Shown piece after piece: positions 24,185 through 32,268 of a DNA stretch of 64,000 nt (position 1 is its first letter; each line of letters begins with the position of its first letter). Below the pieces are notes generated by a model that saw only the letters and a list, made by a program, of their open reading frames with translations, searched no databases and had not been told where the DNA came from. A program made the position numbers and the translations under genes. The stretch lies in contig CAVPLH010000005.1 in NCBI GenBank assembly GCA_963705955.1, positions 1 to 64,000 of the forward strand. The letters run 5' to 3'. Origin of the DNA: WHSW01 sp963705955 (GTDB taxonomy: Bacteria; Actinomycetota; Thermoleophilia; Solirubrobacterales; 70-9).

Positions 24185-26248
24185 ATGGCGAAGGACACCG
24201 AGAAGCTGATCCGCCAGCTCTCCCTGATCTCGTTCCTGATGGCCAACCGCCGGCCCGTCTCGGCGCTCGAGATCAAGCGCGAGGTGGAGGGCTACAGCTC
24301 GATGAACGAGGACGCCTTCGCGCGCCGCTTCTACGCCGACCGCGCCGAGCTCGAGAGCCTCGGGATCTCGCTCCAGGTCGAGAAGCCCGCCGAGGGCTTC
24401 TTCGAGGCGGAGCTCTACGCGCTGCCGCCGGAGAACTACTACCTGCGGGCGATCGAGTTCACCGATTCCGAGCTCGCCGCGCTGCGCACCGCGCTCGGTC
24501 TGCTCGACGGCGAGTTCGCCTACGCCGAGCCCCTGCGGCTGGCGCTGCAGCAGGTCTCGTGGGGCCGGCCGAGCCCGCTGACCGAGGAGGCGGAGGCGCC
24601 GATCGACGTCAAGCTCTCGACCGCGGGCAGCGGCCGCGACCTCTCGCAGCGGCTGGCCAAGATCGAGACCGCGATCTCGCGCCGCAAGACGATCGAGTTC
24701 TCGTACTACTCGCTGCAGCGCGACGAGGTCTCAGACCGCAAGGTGAACCCGTATCACCTCGTCTTCCGCGACGGTCAGTTCTATCTGATCGGCCACTCGC
24801 ACGAGCGCGACGAGGTGCGGGTCTTCAGGCTGTCGCGAATCCGGGGCAAGGTCTCCTACGCGACGAAGGCCGAGCACGATTTCTCGGCCCCGGAGGACTT
24901 CGACCGCCGCGACTACGCAAGCCGCGCGGACTGGCAGATGGGCGAGATCGAGGGTCGCGCGACCGTCTTTTTGCGGGAGCGAATCGCGTGGCTGGTCGAG
25001 CGCGACTTCGGCCGGCACGGGGAGTTCCGAAAGCGGACCGCCGGCGACGGCGTCAAGGGCCGCGGGTCGGTGTTCGAGACCGACTACGCGTCCGCCCGCC
25101 AGCTGATCTCCTGGGTGCTGAGCTGGCGGGAGAACGCCCGCCTGCTCGATCCGCCGCAGCTCGCGAAGGAGGCGGACGAGCGCCTCGCGCTGCTCCGCGA
25201 CCGCCACCGCCGGCGCTTCGACGTCGCCGACACGGTCAGCCGGCCGGTCGCCGAGGGGGCGGGGATCCGCCGCAACGGAGGCTCCCGCCGAGGCAACGGC
25301 CGCTCCGAGTCGGTGATCCGTCCGGAGCGCTTCGCTCGCCTCGTCACCCTCGCCGGGCTGTTGATCGGCGCCGCGCGCTCCGAGGGCAGCCTGCCGACCA
25401 ACCAGGTGCTCGACGAGCTCAACATCACGACCGAGGAGCTGCGCGAGGACCTCGACGTGCTCAACGTCGTCAACTTCGGGGGCGGCACCTACGTCCTCTA
25501 CGCCGAGATCGATGGCGACCGGATCGAGGTCGACGCCGACACCTACGGCGACAACTTCGCCCGCCCGGCTCGCCTGCTGCCGCTCGAGGCGAAGGCGCTG
25601 GTCGCCGCGATCGATCTGTTCGGCGATCATCTGCCGCAGTCGGGGCTGCAGAGCGCCCGCCGCAAGATCGTCGATGCGCTCGGACACGACCCCTCTCACG
25701 AGGGGCTCGAGATCGCTCCCGGGCGCGACGACTCCTCCGTCGTGAGGACGGTCAACGACGCGATCCGCCGCCACCGCGTGCTCGAGCTTCAGTACTACAA
25801 GGAGAATGAAGACGAATTCGTCAAGCGGGAGGTCGAGCCGTACCAGCTCGTCAACGGTCCCGAGGGGTGGTACCTGGGCTGCTTCGACCTCGGCCGCGGC
25901 GCGACTCGACATTTTCGGCTCGATCGGATGAGGGAGGCGGTCATCGCCGAGCGTGGGTTCGAGCCTCGCGAGGGTGTCGAGGAGATGCTCGCCGAGCAGG
26001 AGTGGCTGGTTCGCGGCGAAGTGACGACCGCCGGCGTGGCGCGGGTCTGGGTCTCGCCGGGCCGGGCGCGATGGCTGCGCGAGGAACGGACGGTGGTCGA
26101 GGAGCTCTCCGATGGAGCGGTGGTCGTGGAGGTCCCGTACGGAACCGACGACTGGCTCGTCCGCGAGGTGCTGAAGGGCGTCGGCGACCTGGTCGTGCTG
26201 GAGCCCGACGACGCGCGCGAGGCCGTCGTCAAGGCCGTCGCCGGCTGA
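24185..26248 (+). CDS. pafBC: PafBC: fused PafB-PafC WYL-domain transcriptional activator
   Basis: This 687-residue protein contains two tandem copies of winged helix + WYL domain + C-terminal extension. Copy 1 (about 1-330) has a helix-turn-helix near EKLIRQLSLISFLMANRRPV and the WYL motif FSYYSLQRDEVSDRKVNPYH. Copy 2 (about 375-687) has RPERFARLVTLAGLLIGAAR and LQYYKENEDEFVKREVEPYQ. In mycobacteria PafB and PafC are separate and jointly activate the RecA/LexA-independent DNA-damage regulon. Fused forms are known in other actinobacteria. TATCCT (24170-24175) ends 9 nt before the ATG. The proteasome genes that usually flank it are not in this window. Confidence 0.9.
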   Translation: MAKDTEKLIRQLSLISFLMANRRPVSALEIKREVEGYSSMNEDAFARRFYADRAELESLGISLQVEKPAEGFFEAELYALPPENYYLRAIEFTDSELAALRTALGLLDGEFAYAEPLRLALQQVSWGRPSPLTEEAEAPIDVKLSTAGSGRDLSQRLAKIETAISRRKTIEFSYYSLQRDEVSDRKVNPYHLVFRDGQFYLIGHSHERDEVRVFRLSRIRGKVSYATKAEHDFSAPEDFDRRDYASRADWQMGEIEGRATVFLRERIAWLVERDFGRHGEFRKRTAGDGVKGRGSVFETDYASARQLISWVLSWRENARLLDPPQLAKEADERLALLRDRHRRRFDVADTVSRPVAEGAGIRRNGGSRRGNGRSESVIRPERFARLVTLAGLLIGAARSEGSLPTNQVLDELNITTEELREDLDVLNVVNFGGGTYVLYAEIDGDRIEVDADTYGDNFARPARLLPLEAKALVAAIDLFGDHLPQSGLQSARRKIVDALGHDPSHEGLEIAPGRDDSSVVRTVNDAIRRHRVLELQYYKENEDEFVKREVEPYQLVNGPEGWYLGCFDLGRGATRHFRLDRMREAVIAERGFEPREGVEEMLAEQEWLVRGEVTTAGVARVWVSPGRARWLREERTVVEELSDGAVVVEVPYGTDDWLVREVLKGVGDLVVLEPDDAREAVVKAVAG

Positions 26249-27084
26249 GGGGCACGTCGATCGCCGAGCTCGCCCCGGGCCATCCCGAGGTCGAGCGCCT
26301 CGTCGCCCCCAACCCGGGCCCGATGACCCTGGCCGGGACGAACACCTATGTCGTCGCGACACCGGACGGCGCCTTCGTGATCGATCCCGGGCCCGACGAC
26401 GATCTCCATCTGAGCGCGATCCGCGCGGCGGCCGCTCCGCGAGGTGGGATCGCCGGCGTCCTGCTCACCCACGGCCACTCCGACCACACCGCCGCCGTCG
26501 CGAGCCTCGGCGAGCCAGTGCTCTGGGGAGCCGCGATGCCGGACGACGAGGCAGCGGCGATGGCAGCCCTATTCGCCGATCCGGCGGCGCCGATCGAGCC
26601 CGCCACCGCGCCGCCGCCTGCCGCGACGTCGACCGCCGGTCCGTTCGAGGTCGTGCCGACGCCCGGCCACGCCACAGATCACGTCTGCTTCGTGCGCGGC
26701 GGAGTCTGCTTCTGCGGCGACCTGATCCTCGGGCAGGGTTCCTCGATCGTGCCACCGAGCGCCGGCGGCGGCTCGCTGACCGCCTACATGGACTCCCTGC
26801 GACGGGTCGGCGACCTCGGAGCCGGCCTGCTCGCCCCCGGCCACGGGCCGTGGATCACCGACCCGGCCGCCAAGGTCTCCGAGTACATCGAGCATCGCGA
26901 GAGCCGTGAGCGCGCCCTGCTCGCCGCGCTCGACTCCGGCGAGCGCTCGCGCGAGCGGCTGCTGGAGATCGTCTGGAGCGACGTCCCGGACGTCCTGCGC
27001 CCGGCGGCCGCCGTCGCGATGCAGGCGCATCTCGAGAAGCTCGCCGCCGAGGGGCGGCTGCCGGATACCGTGCCGGGCGCGTGA
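26245..27084 (+). CDS. metallo-beta-lactamase-fold hydrolase, apparent CTG start
   Basis: This MBL-fold protein (about 279 residues) has the LACTB2-type N-terminus APNPGPMTLAGTNTYVV, the zinc motif LLTHGHSDHTAAV (H-x-H-x-D-H), TPGHATDHVCF, FCGDLILGQGSSIV and LAPGHGPWI. A small C-terminal helical domain follows. No ATG, GTG or TTG lies in frame before the essential N-terminal strand. CTG 26245 overlaps the pafBC stop (CTGA), and ACG 26254 three codons later is the other candidate. Both are rare starts. The gene is coupled to pafBC upstream and, through GTGA at 27081, to the PPOX gene downstream. Confidence 0.8.
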   Translation: MRGTSIAELAPGHPEVERLVAPNPGPMTLAGTNTYVVATPDGAFVIDPGPDDDLHLSAIRAAAAPRGGIAGVLLTHGHSDHTAAVASLGEPVLWGAAMPDDEAAAMAALFADPAAPIEPATAPPPAATSTAGPFEVVPTPGHATDHVCFVRGGVCFCGDLILGQGSSIVPPSAGGGSLTAYMDSLRRVGDLGAGLLAPGHGPWITDPAAKVSEYIEHRESRERALLAALDSGERSRERLLEIVWSDVPDVLRPAAAVAMQAHLEKLAAEGRLPDTVPGA

Positions 27085-27581
27085 GCCGCCGCGACGAGAT
27101 CGTGTTGAGCACGGCCGAGCAGCTCGAGCTGCTCGAGTCGGCGCGGGTCGTCGTGGTCTGCACGCACGGACCGCGTGGCTGGCCGCACGCGATGCCGATG
27201 TGGTTCACGCTGCGCGACCCTGGCACCGAGCCGCCCGCCGCCGGTCCTCCGCGCGAGATCTGGATCTGGACCTACGCGAAGTCGCAGAAGGTCCGCAACC
27301 TGGAGCGCGACCGGCGCGCGACGTTGCTGATCGAGACGGGGACCGAGTACCTCGAGCTGCGCGGCGTCCAGCTGGAGGCGAACGCCGAGATCATCCGCGA
27401 GCCCGACCGCGTCGCGGAATTCGGCCGCGAGCTCACCGTCCGCTACTCGAAGGGAATCGAGAGCGTCGAGGGAGACGCCGCGGCGGCGCTCGAAGCGCAG
27501 GCGGCGAAGCGGGTCGCGATCCGCTTCGAGGTGGTCCGGGTCTCGAGCTGGGATCACCGCAAGCTCGGCGGCAGCTACTGA
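27081..27581 (+). CDS. pyridoxamine 5'-phosphate oxidase-fold (PPOX/FDOR) protein
   Basis: This 166-residue split-barrel protein has VVVVCTHGPRGWPHAMPMWF (strand 1-2 with flavin-phosphate contacts), EIWIWTYAKSQKVRNLERDR (the typical S-x-K-x-R-N segment) and ATLLIETGTEYLELRGVQLE. The family binds FMN, F420 or biliverdin, and which one applies here cannot be read off. The GTG overlaps the stop of the MBL-fold gene by four bases. The rml operon starts 28 bp downstream with its own -10, so this gene closes the pafBC-MBL-PPOX run. Confidence 0.8.
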   Translation: MSRRDEIVLSTAEQLELLESARVVVVCTHGPRGWPHAMPMWFTLRDPGTEPPAAGPPREIWIWTYAKSQKVRNLERDRRATLLIETGTEYLELRGVQLEANAEIIREPDRVAEFGRELTVRYSKGIESVEGDAAAALEAQAAKRVAIRFEVVRVSSWDHRKLGGSY

Positions 27582-27595
27582 CGCCCCCGGCGGGC

Positions 27596-27601
27596 TAGGC
27601 T
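27596..27601 (+). promoter_or_regulatory. leaderless -10 element of the rml operon (TAGGCT)
   Basis: TAGGCT ends 8 nt before ATG 27610 of rmlA, with no ribosome-binding site between them. It is a clear example of the signature seen across the window; the identical hexamer with an 8-nt gap precedes the ASCH gene at 40102. Confidence 0.55.
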
Positions 27602-27609
27602 TGCCGCTC

Positions 27610-28687
27610 ATGGAGGCGCTCAAGGGGCTGATTCTCTCGGGCGGCGCGGGCACCCGCCTGCGCCCGATCACCCATACCTCGGCGAAGCAGCTGGTGCCGG
27701 TCGCCAACAAGCCCGTCCTGTTCTACGGGATCGAGGCGCTGGTCGCCGCCGGGATCACCGAGATCGGGATCATCATCGCGCCGGAGACCGGGGATGAGAT
27801 CCGCCACGCCGCCGGCGACGGATCGCGGTTCGGGGCCTCGATCACCTACATCCTCCAGGAGAGCCCGGCCGGCCTCGCCCACGCCGTGCTCACCGCCGAG
27901 CACTTCCTCGCCGACTCGCCGTTCGTGATGTATCTCGGCGACAACCTGCTCCGCGACGGGATCACCGACCTCGCCGCTGCATTCCGCGAGCACGAGCCCG
28001 ACGCGCTGATCCTGCTGACCAAGGTTCCGGATCCCGTGGCACTACGGCGTCGCCGAGCTCGACGGGGGCAGCGTCGTGCGGCTGGTCGAGAAGCCGCAGG
28101 AGCCGCCCAGCGACATGGCCCTGGTCGGCGTCTACATGTTCACCCCGGCGATCTTCGACGCCTCGCGCGCGATCGAGCCCTCGGGGCGCGGCGAGCTCGA
28201 GATCACCGACGCGATCCAGCAGCTGATCGACCACGGGGCCAGGGTCGAGAGCCACACGGTGGGCGGTTGGTGGAAGGACACGGGCCAGCTCGCCGACATG
28301 CTCGAGGCGAACAGGTTGGTGCTCGAGGACCTCGAGCGGCTCGTCCGCGCGGACTTCGACTCCGGTAGCCGGATCGAGGGCAGGGTGGAGATCGCCGAGG
28401 GGGTGATCCTCGAACGCTCGGTCGTCCGCGGTCCTGCGGTGATCGCCGAGGGCGCGCGGATCGTCGACTCCTACGTCGGGCCGTATACGTCGATCGACCG
28501 TGACGTCGAGATCATCGGCTCCGAGGTAGAGCACTCGATCCTGCTCGAGGGCGCCAGCGTCCGCAACCTCGCGACCCGGATCGAGGCCAGCCTCCTGGGC
28601 CGAAACGTGAAGCTCGCGCGCGGGGAGGAGATGCCGAAGACGCTGCGGATGATCGTCGGCGACAACTCCGAGATCAGAATCCCGTGA
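27610..28687 (+). pseudogene. rmlA: glucose-1-phosphate thymidylyltransferase, frameshifted
   Basis: The N-terminal part (ALKGLILSGGAGTRLRPITH, residues 3-22) is the dTTP-binding loop, with KPVLFYGIEALVAAGI and the MYLGDNLL metal site. The frame breaks at GATCCCGTGG near 28033-28036. Dropping one C restores WHYGVAELDGGS and the rest: RLVEKPQEPPSDMALVG, GWWKDTGQLADMLEAN and a left-handed beta-helix tail. The restored length is 358 residues, normal for the long RmlA type. RmlA makes dTDP-glucose, the first step to dTDP-L-rhamnose. Because the three following genes are intact, a sequence error is as likely as real loss. Confidence 0.85.
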
Positions 28688-28695
28688 GCCGCCGG

Positions 28696-28716
28696 ATCGC
28701 AGCTCGCAGATCGCGG
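28696..28716. repeat. heptanucleotide x3 array between rmlA and rmlD
   Basis: ATCGCAG, CTCGCAG and ATCGCGG stand back to back in the 40-bp gap between the rmlA stop and the rmlD ATG. They are imperfect copies, but unit length and copy number match the arrays at 10893 and 33355. Confidence 0.5.
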
Positions 28717-28727
28717 GATCGGCCGAG

Positions 28728-29615
28728 ATGAGGGCGCTGGTCACAGGCGCGACCGGGATGCTCGGCCAGGACGTGGTCGCGGCGCTGGCCGGGCGCGGTC
28801 ACTCGGTCGCCGGGCTGAGCCGGGCCGAGCTCGAGATCACCGACGCGGCGGCGGTCGAGGACGCCGTCGCCGATCTGCGCCCGGACGCGATCGTCAACTG
28901 CGCCGCGTGGACCGATGTCGACGGCGCCGAGGCCGACGAGCGCGGGGCGATGCTGGTCAACGACACCGGCGCCGGGCTCGTCTCGGCGACGGCTGCCGCC
29001 CACGGCGCGAAGATCGTCCACGTCTCCAGCGACTATGTCTTCGACGGCGAGAAGGGCTCGGCGTATGTCGAATCCGATCTGACGAGCGCGATCTCGGCCT
29101 ACGGACGCTCGAAGCAGGAGGGTGAGATCTCGGTCTCGCTCGTCAACGCCCGCCACGTGATCGTCCGCTCCTCGTGGCTGTTCGGGATCGGCGGCCGGAA
29201 CTTCGTCGAGACGATGCTGCGGGTGGGGGCCGAGCAGCCGGAGGTGATCGTCGTCTCCGACCAGGTGGCGAGCCCCACCTACACGGCCCACCTCGCCGAG
29301 GCCCTGGCACGGCTCGCGGAGGGCGAGGAGTGGGGGATCCACCACGTCGCCGCCGCGGGACGCTGCTCGTGGTTCGAGTTCGCCCAGGAGATCTTCGACC
29401 AGGCCGGAGTCGAATGCCGGGTGATGGCCGGGACGACCGAGATGCTCGGCCGTCCGGCACCGCGGCCGAAGCTGTCGCTGCTCGCCAGCGAGCGCCCCGA
29501 CCCGATCGAGCTCCCCGACTGGCGACGTGGTCTGGCCGAGTACCTGGCGGCGCGCCAACTGGTTGCCGCGGGCGGCGAGCGCCCCGGGCGCGCACCGAAG
29601 GGGGCCGTGAGATGA
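28728..29615 (+). CDS. rmlD: dTDP-4-dehydrorhamnose reductase
   Basis: This 295-residue SDR has the NADPH loop LVTGATGMLGQDVV, INCAAWTDVDGAEADE-type substrate segment (IVNCAAWTDVDGAEADE), VHVSSDYVFDG with catalytic Ser/Thr, and the catalytic pair YGRSKQEGE (Tyr and Lys). VRSSWLFGIGGRNFV and VSDQVASPTYTAHLA are RmlD hallmarks. It reduces dTDP-4-dehydro-L-rhamnose to dTDP-L-rhamnose, the last step of the pathway. Its stop overlaps the rmlB start (ATGA, 29612-29615), so the two are translated together. Confidence 0.93.
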   Translation: MRALVTGATGMLGQDVVAALAGRGHSVAGLSRAELEITDAAAVEDAVADLRPDAIVNCAAWTDVDGAEADERGAMLVNDTGAGLVSATAAAHGAKIVHVSSDYVFDGEKGSAYVESDLTSAISAYGRSKQEGEISVSLVNARHVIVRSSWLFGIGGRNFVETMLRVGAEQPEVIVVSDQVASPTYTAHLAEALARLAEGEEWGIHHVAAAGRCSWFEFAQEIFDQAGVECRVMAGTTEMLGRPAPRPKLSLLASERPDPIELPDWRRGLAEYLAARQLVAAGGERPGRAPKGAVR

Positions 29616-30622
29616 ACGTCCTGGTCACCGGTGGCGCCGGGTTCATCGGCTCGGCCTACGTCCGTCACCGGCTCGAGGCCCATCCGGAATTCTCGGTGCG
29701 GGTCCTCGACAAGCTCACCTACGCCGGCCGGCCCGAGAACCTGGAGGGGCTCGACGAGCGCCGGGTCGAGCTCGTCAGGGCCGACATCGCCGACGCGGAG
29801 GCGGTCCGTCGCGCGATCGACGGCTGCGAGGCGATCGTCAACTTCGCCGCGGAGACCCACGTCGACCGCTCGATCGAGGCCCCCGGCGAGTTCATCCAGA
29901 CCGACGTCTACGGAACCTTCGTGCTGCTCGAGGCGGCGCGCGAGGCGGGCGTCAGGCACCTGCAGATCTCGACCGACGAGGTCTACGGCTCGATCGACGA
30001 AGGATCGTTCACGGAGAGCTCGCCGATCGAACCGTCCTCGCCCTACTCCGCGTCGAAGGCCGGCGGCGACATGATGGTCGGGGCCTACCGCAACACCTAC
30101 GGGTCCGAGGCGCTGATCGTCCGCGCCTCGAACAACTACGGGCCCCGCCAGTACCCCGAGAAGCTGATCCCCCTCTGCGTCCTGAACGCGCTCGCCGGCG
30201 ATCCGCTGCCGGTCTACGGCGACGGCATGCAGGTCCGCAACTGGCTCTGGGTGGCGGACTTCGCGAGCGCGATCGACACCGTGCTGGAGTTCGGGGAGGC
30301 CGGGGAGGTCTACAACGTCGGCGGCCCGGACGAGCTCGCCAACATCGACGTGGTGAGGCGGATCCTCGAGCTCACCGGGCGCGACGAGTCGCTGATCGCC
30401 CACGTCGAGGACCGTCTCGGCCACGACCGCCGCTACTCGCTCGGCTCGGCGAAGACCGAGGGTCTCGGATGGCAGGCTGCCGTGGGCTTCGACGACGGGA
30501 TCGAGCGCACGGTCGAGTGGTACCGCGACAACGAATGGTGGTGGAAGCCGATCCGCAGCGGCGAGTACCGCGACTACTACCTGCGCCGGTACGGCGCGGC
30601 GATCGGCGAGCCCGCCGAGTAG
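29612..30622 (+). CDS. rmlB: dTDP-glucose 4,6-dehydratase
   Basis: This 336-residue enzyme has the NAD loop VLVTGGAGFIGSAYVRH, LTYAGRPENLEGL, NFAAETHVDRSIE and ISTDEVYGS. The catalytic segment is PYSASKAGGDMMVGAY (Y-x3-K), followed by SNNYGPRQYPEKLIPL, all canonical for RmlB. In the Asp-Glu dehydration site (STDEVYG) both residues are present. It converts dTDP-glucose to the 4-keto-6-deoxy intermediate. It sits between rmlD (4-bp overlap) and rmlC (23-bp gap). Confidence 0.95.
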   Translation: MNVLVTGGAGFIGSAYVRHRLEAHPEFSVRVLDKLTYAGRPENLEGLDERRVELVRADIADAEAVRRAIDGCEAIVNFAAETHVDRSIEAPGEFIQTDVYGTFVLLEAAREAGVRHLQISTDEVYGSIDEGSFTESSPIEPSSPYSASKAGGDMMVGAYRNTYGSEALIVRASNNYGPRQYPEKLIPLCVLNALAGDPLPVYGDGMQVRNWLWVADFASAIDTVLEFGEAGEVYNVGGPDELANIDVVRRILELTGRDESLIAHVEDRLGHDRRYSLGSAKTEGLGWQAAVGFDDGIERTVEWYRDNEWWWKPIRSGEYRDYYLRRYGAAIGEPAE

Positions 30623-30645
30623 GCGGAGTTCACGACCCACCCCCG

Positions 30646-31194
30646 ATGCCGACTCGCCTCGACACCCGTCTCGACGGGCTCGTCCTGCTCGAGCCACGGG
30701 TCCACGGCGACGAGCGCGGCTTCTTGGTCGAGACCTTCAGCGTCGAAGGCTGGCGCGGGCTGGGCGTCGATCCGGCGTTCGTCCAGGACAACCACTCGCG
30801 CTCGGCCGCCGGGATCCTCCGCGGCCTGCACTTCCAGACCGAACCGGGTCAGGCGAAGCTCGTGCGCTGCGTTCGCGGCCGGATCTGGGACGTCGCCGTC
30901 GATCTCCGACGCGACTCGCCGACCTACGGACAGTGGGAGGGCCATGAGCTCGACGACGCCCGCCATCGCCAGCTGTACGTCCCGGTCGGGTTCGCGCACG
31001 GCTTCTGCGTGCTCAGCGACGTCGCCGACGTCCACTACCGGCTCTCGAGCTACTACGACCCGGCGACCGAGGCGGGAATCGCATGGGACGATCCCGACGT
31101 CGGCGTCGAGTGGCCGGTCGCCGAGCCGCGGCTCTCGGACCGCGACCGGAACGCTCCCCGGTTGGCGGAGATCGCCGGCGAGCTTGCCTTCTGA
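30646..31194 (+). CDS. rmlC: dTDP-4-dehydrorhamnose 3,5-epimerase
   Basis: This 182-residue cupin has RVHGDERGFLVETFS, FVQDNHSRSAAGILRGLHFQ (the RGLH catalytic His), VRCVRGRIWDVAVDLR with the conserved Asp, and YVPVGFAHGFCVLSD (the GFAHG motif). YYDPATEAGIAWDDP closes the active site. Length is normal. It epimerises the keto sugar at C3 and C5 before RmlD reduction. The gene order rmlA-D-B-C is complete, so only dTDP-rhamnose transfer genes are missing from the window. Confidence 0.93.
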   Translation: MPTRLDTRLDGLVLLEPRVHGDERGFLVETFSVEGWRGLGVDPAFVQDNHSRSAAGILRGLHFQTEPGQAKLVRCVRGRIWDVAVDLRRDSPTYGQWEGHELDDARHRQLYVPVGFAHGFCVLSDVADVHYRLSSYYDPATEAGIAWDDPDVGVEWPVAEPRLSDRDRNAPRLAEIAGELAF

Positions 31195-31224
31195 GCGCAG
31201 GACGCCGCCGCGAGTGGTCCCGAC

Positions 31225-31618
31225 TCAGAGGCTGATCCCGGCGGAGCGCTCCGCGTCGGCGCGATCGCGCCAGTTCTCGATCGAGCCGACGGCGCCGTCC
31301 TCGAAGCGGTAGACGACGTAGGACTCGACCTCCATCTCGATGCCGCTCGCAGCGCCGCGGTTGCGGACCCGGATGTGGGCCGACGACGACGTCCTCGCCC
31401 TCGGCCATCTCGAGCGGCTCGATCGTCTGTGAGTCGAACGCGTCCGGCGCCAGGAACGCGCGCAGGGCATCCTTGCCCCTGATCCGGCCCTCCTCCGGGG
31501 TGCCCTCGACCCGTTTCAGCTCGACGTCGTCGCGGCAGGTATCGAGCACGGTCTCGACCTGGCCCCGGTTGAGGGCCTCGATCGCCGCTCGAACGCGCTC
31601 GGAGAGCTCGGCCTGCAT
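31225..31618 (-). pseudogene. SnoaL-like protein gene, frameshifted
   Basis: From ATG 31618 the frame reads MQAELSERVRAAIEALNRGQ and VETVLDTCRDDVELKRVEGT, a SnoaL/NTF2 N-terminal half. After VVV near 31380-31392 it loses the family pattern, but the neighbouring frame continues AHIRVRNRGAASGIEMEVES, YVVYRFEDGAVGSIENWRDR and stops at 31225-31227. Removing one base gives 130 residues, the normal SnoaL-like size. TACGCT ends 6 nt before the ATG on the minus strand. Either the gene is decayed or the sequence has a one-base insertion. Confidence 0.75.
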
Positions 31619-31799
31619 CGGGGCAGCGTAGGTCAAGCCGGCCACGCGACCGGTCGCCTCGGCGGCCGCCGCCGGGCGCAACGCCGCCGCCGGTCGCTAC
31701 CCTGATCGACCCGAATCGCGCGCAGCCGAGTTTCGGGGTGCCGTTCGAGGTTTCTGTAGCCGCGCCGTTGCGGCCCGCACGATGAAGAGGGAGACACGG

Positions 31800-32252
31800 A
31801 TGCAACCGACCATGAACGGACGCGGCGCGAAGCGAGCTACGGCTCGCTTGATCGCGGCGGCGGGCGCGGTCGTCGCGCTGGCGCTCGCCGGCTGCGGCGG
31901 TGGCGAGAGCGGCGACGACGAGCCCGAGGCGGTGACCGCGGACACGGTCACGCAGTGCCTCGAGGGGATCGATCAAAAGGTGCGCAAGGTGGACGTCAGC
32001 TTCGCCAAGCTGCCGCCGGACCTCGGCGTCTCGAGCACGGCCGGGAGCGCCAACGTCTGGATCACCGACGGTGCCGACGGCGTGCAGGATGTGATCGCCC
32101 AGGAAGAGGAGCTCTCGAAGCTCGACCCCGCCGACTCGCTGATCCCGGTCTCCGACCGGGTGCTGACCCGCGGCAACGCGATCGCCGTGGTGAGCACGGA
32201 CTCGTCGCCGGATTATCGGTCGACACTGGAGGAGTGCTTCCCGGCGGCGTAA
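31800..32252 (+). CDS. putative lipoprotein, 150 aa
   Basis: I chose ATG 31800 because GAGGGAG lies 6 nt upstream; ATG 31782 is also in frame. The product has a lipoprotein signal: RLIAAAGAVVALALAGC with the lipobox LAGC, then GGGESGDDEPEA as a flexible linker. The mature domain (about 110 residues) has two further cysteines (TQCLEGI and EECFPAA) near its ends that could pair. No family is recognised. lhr begins 16 nt downstream of the stop. Confidence 0.75.
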   Translation: MQPTMNGRGAKRATARLIAAAGAVVALALAGCGGGESGDDEPEAVTADTVTQCLEGIDQKVRKVDVSFAKLPPDLGVSSTAGSANVWITDGADGVQDVIAQEEELSKLDPADSLIPVSDRVLTRGNAIAVVSTDSSPDYRSTLEECFPAA

Positions 32253-32268
32253 GATCGGTGGTTGGCCG

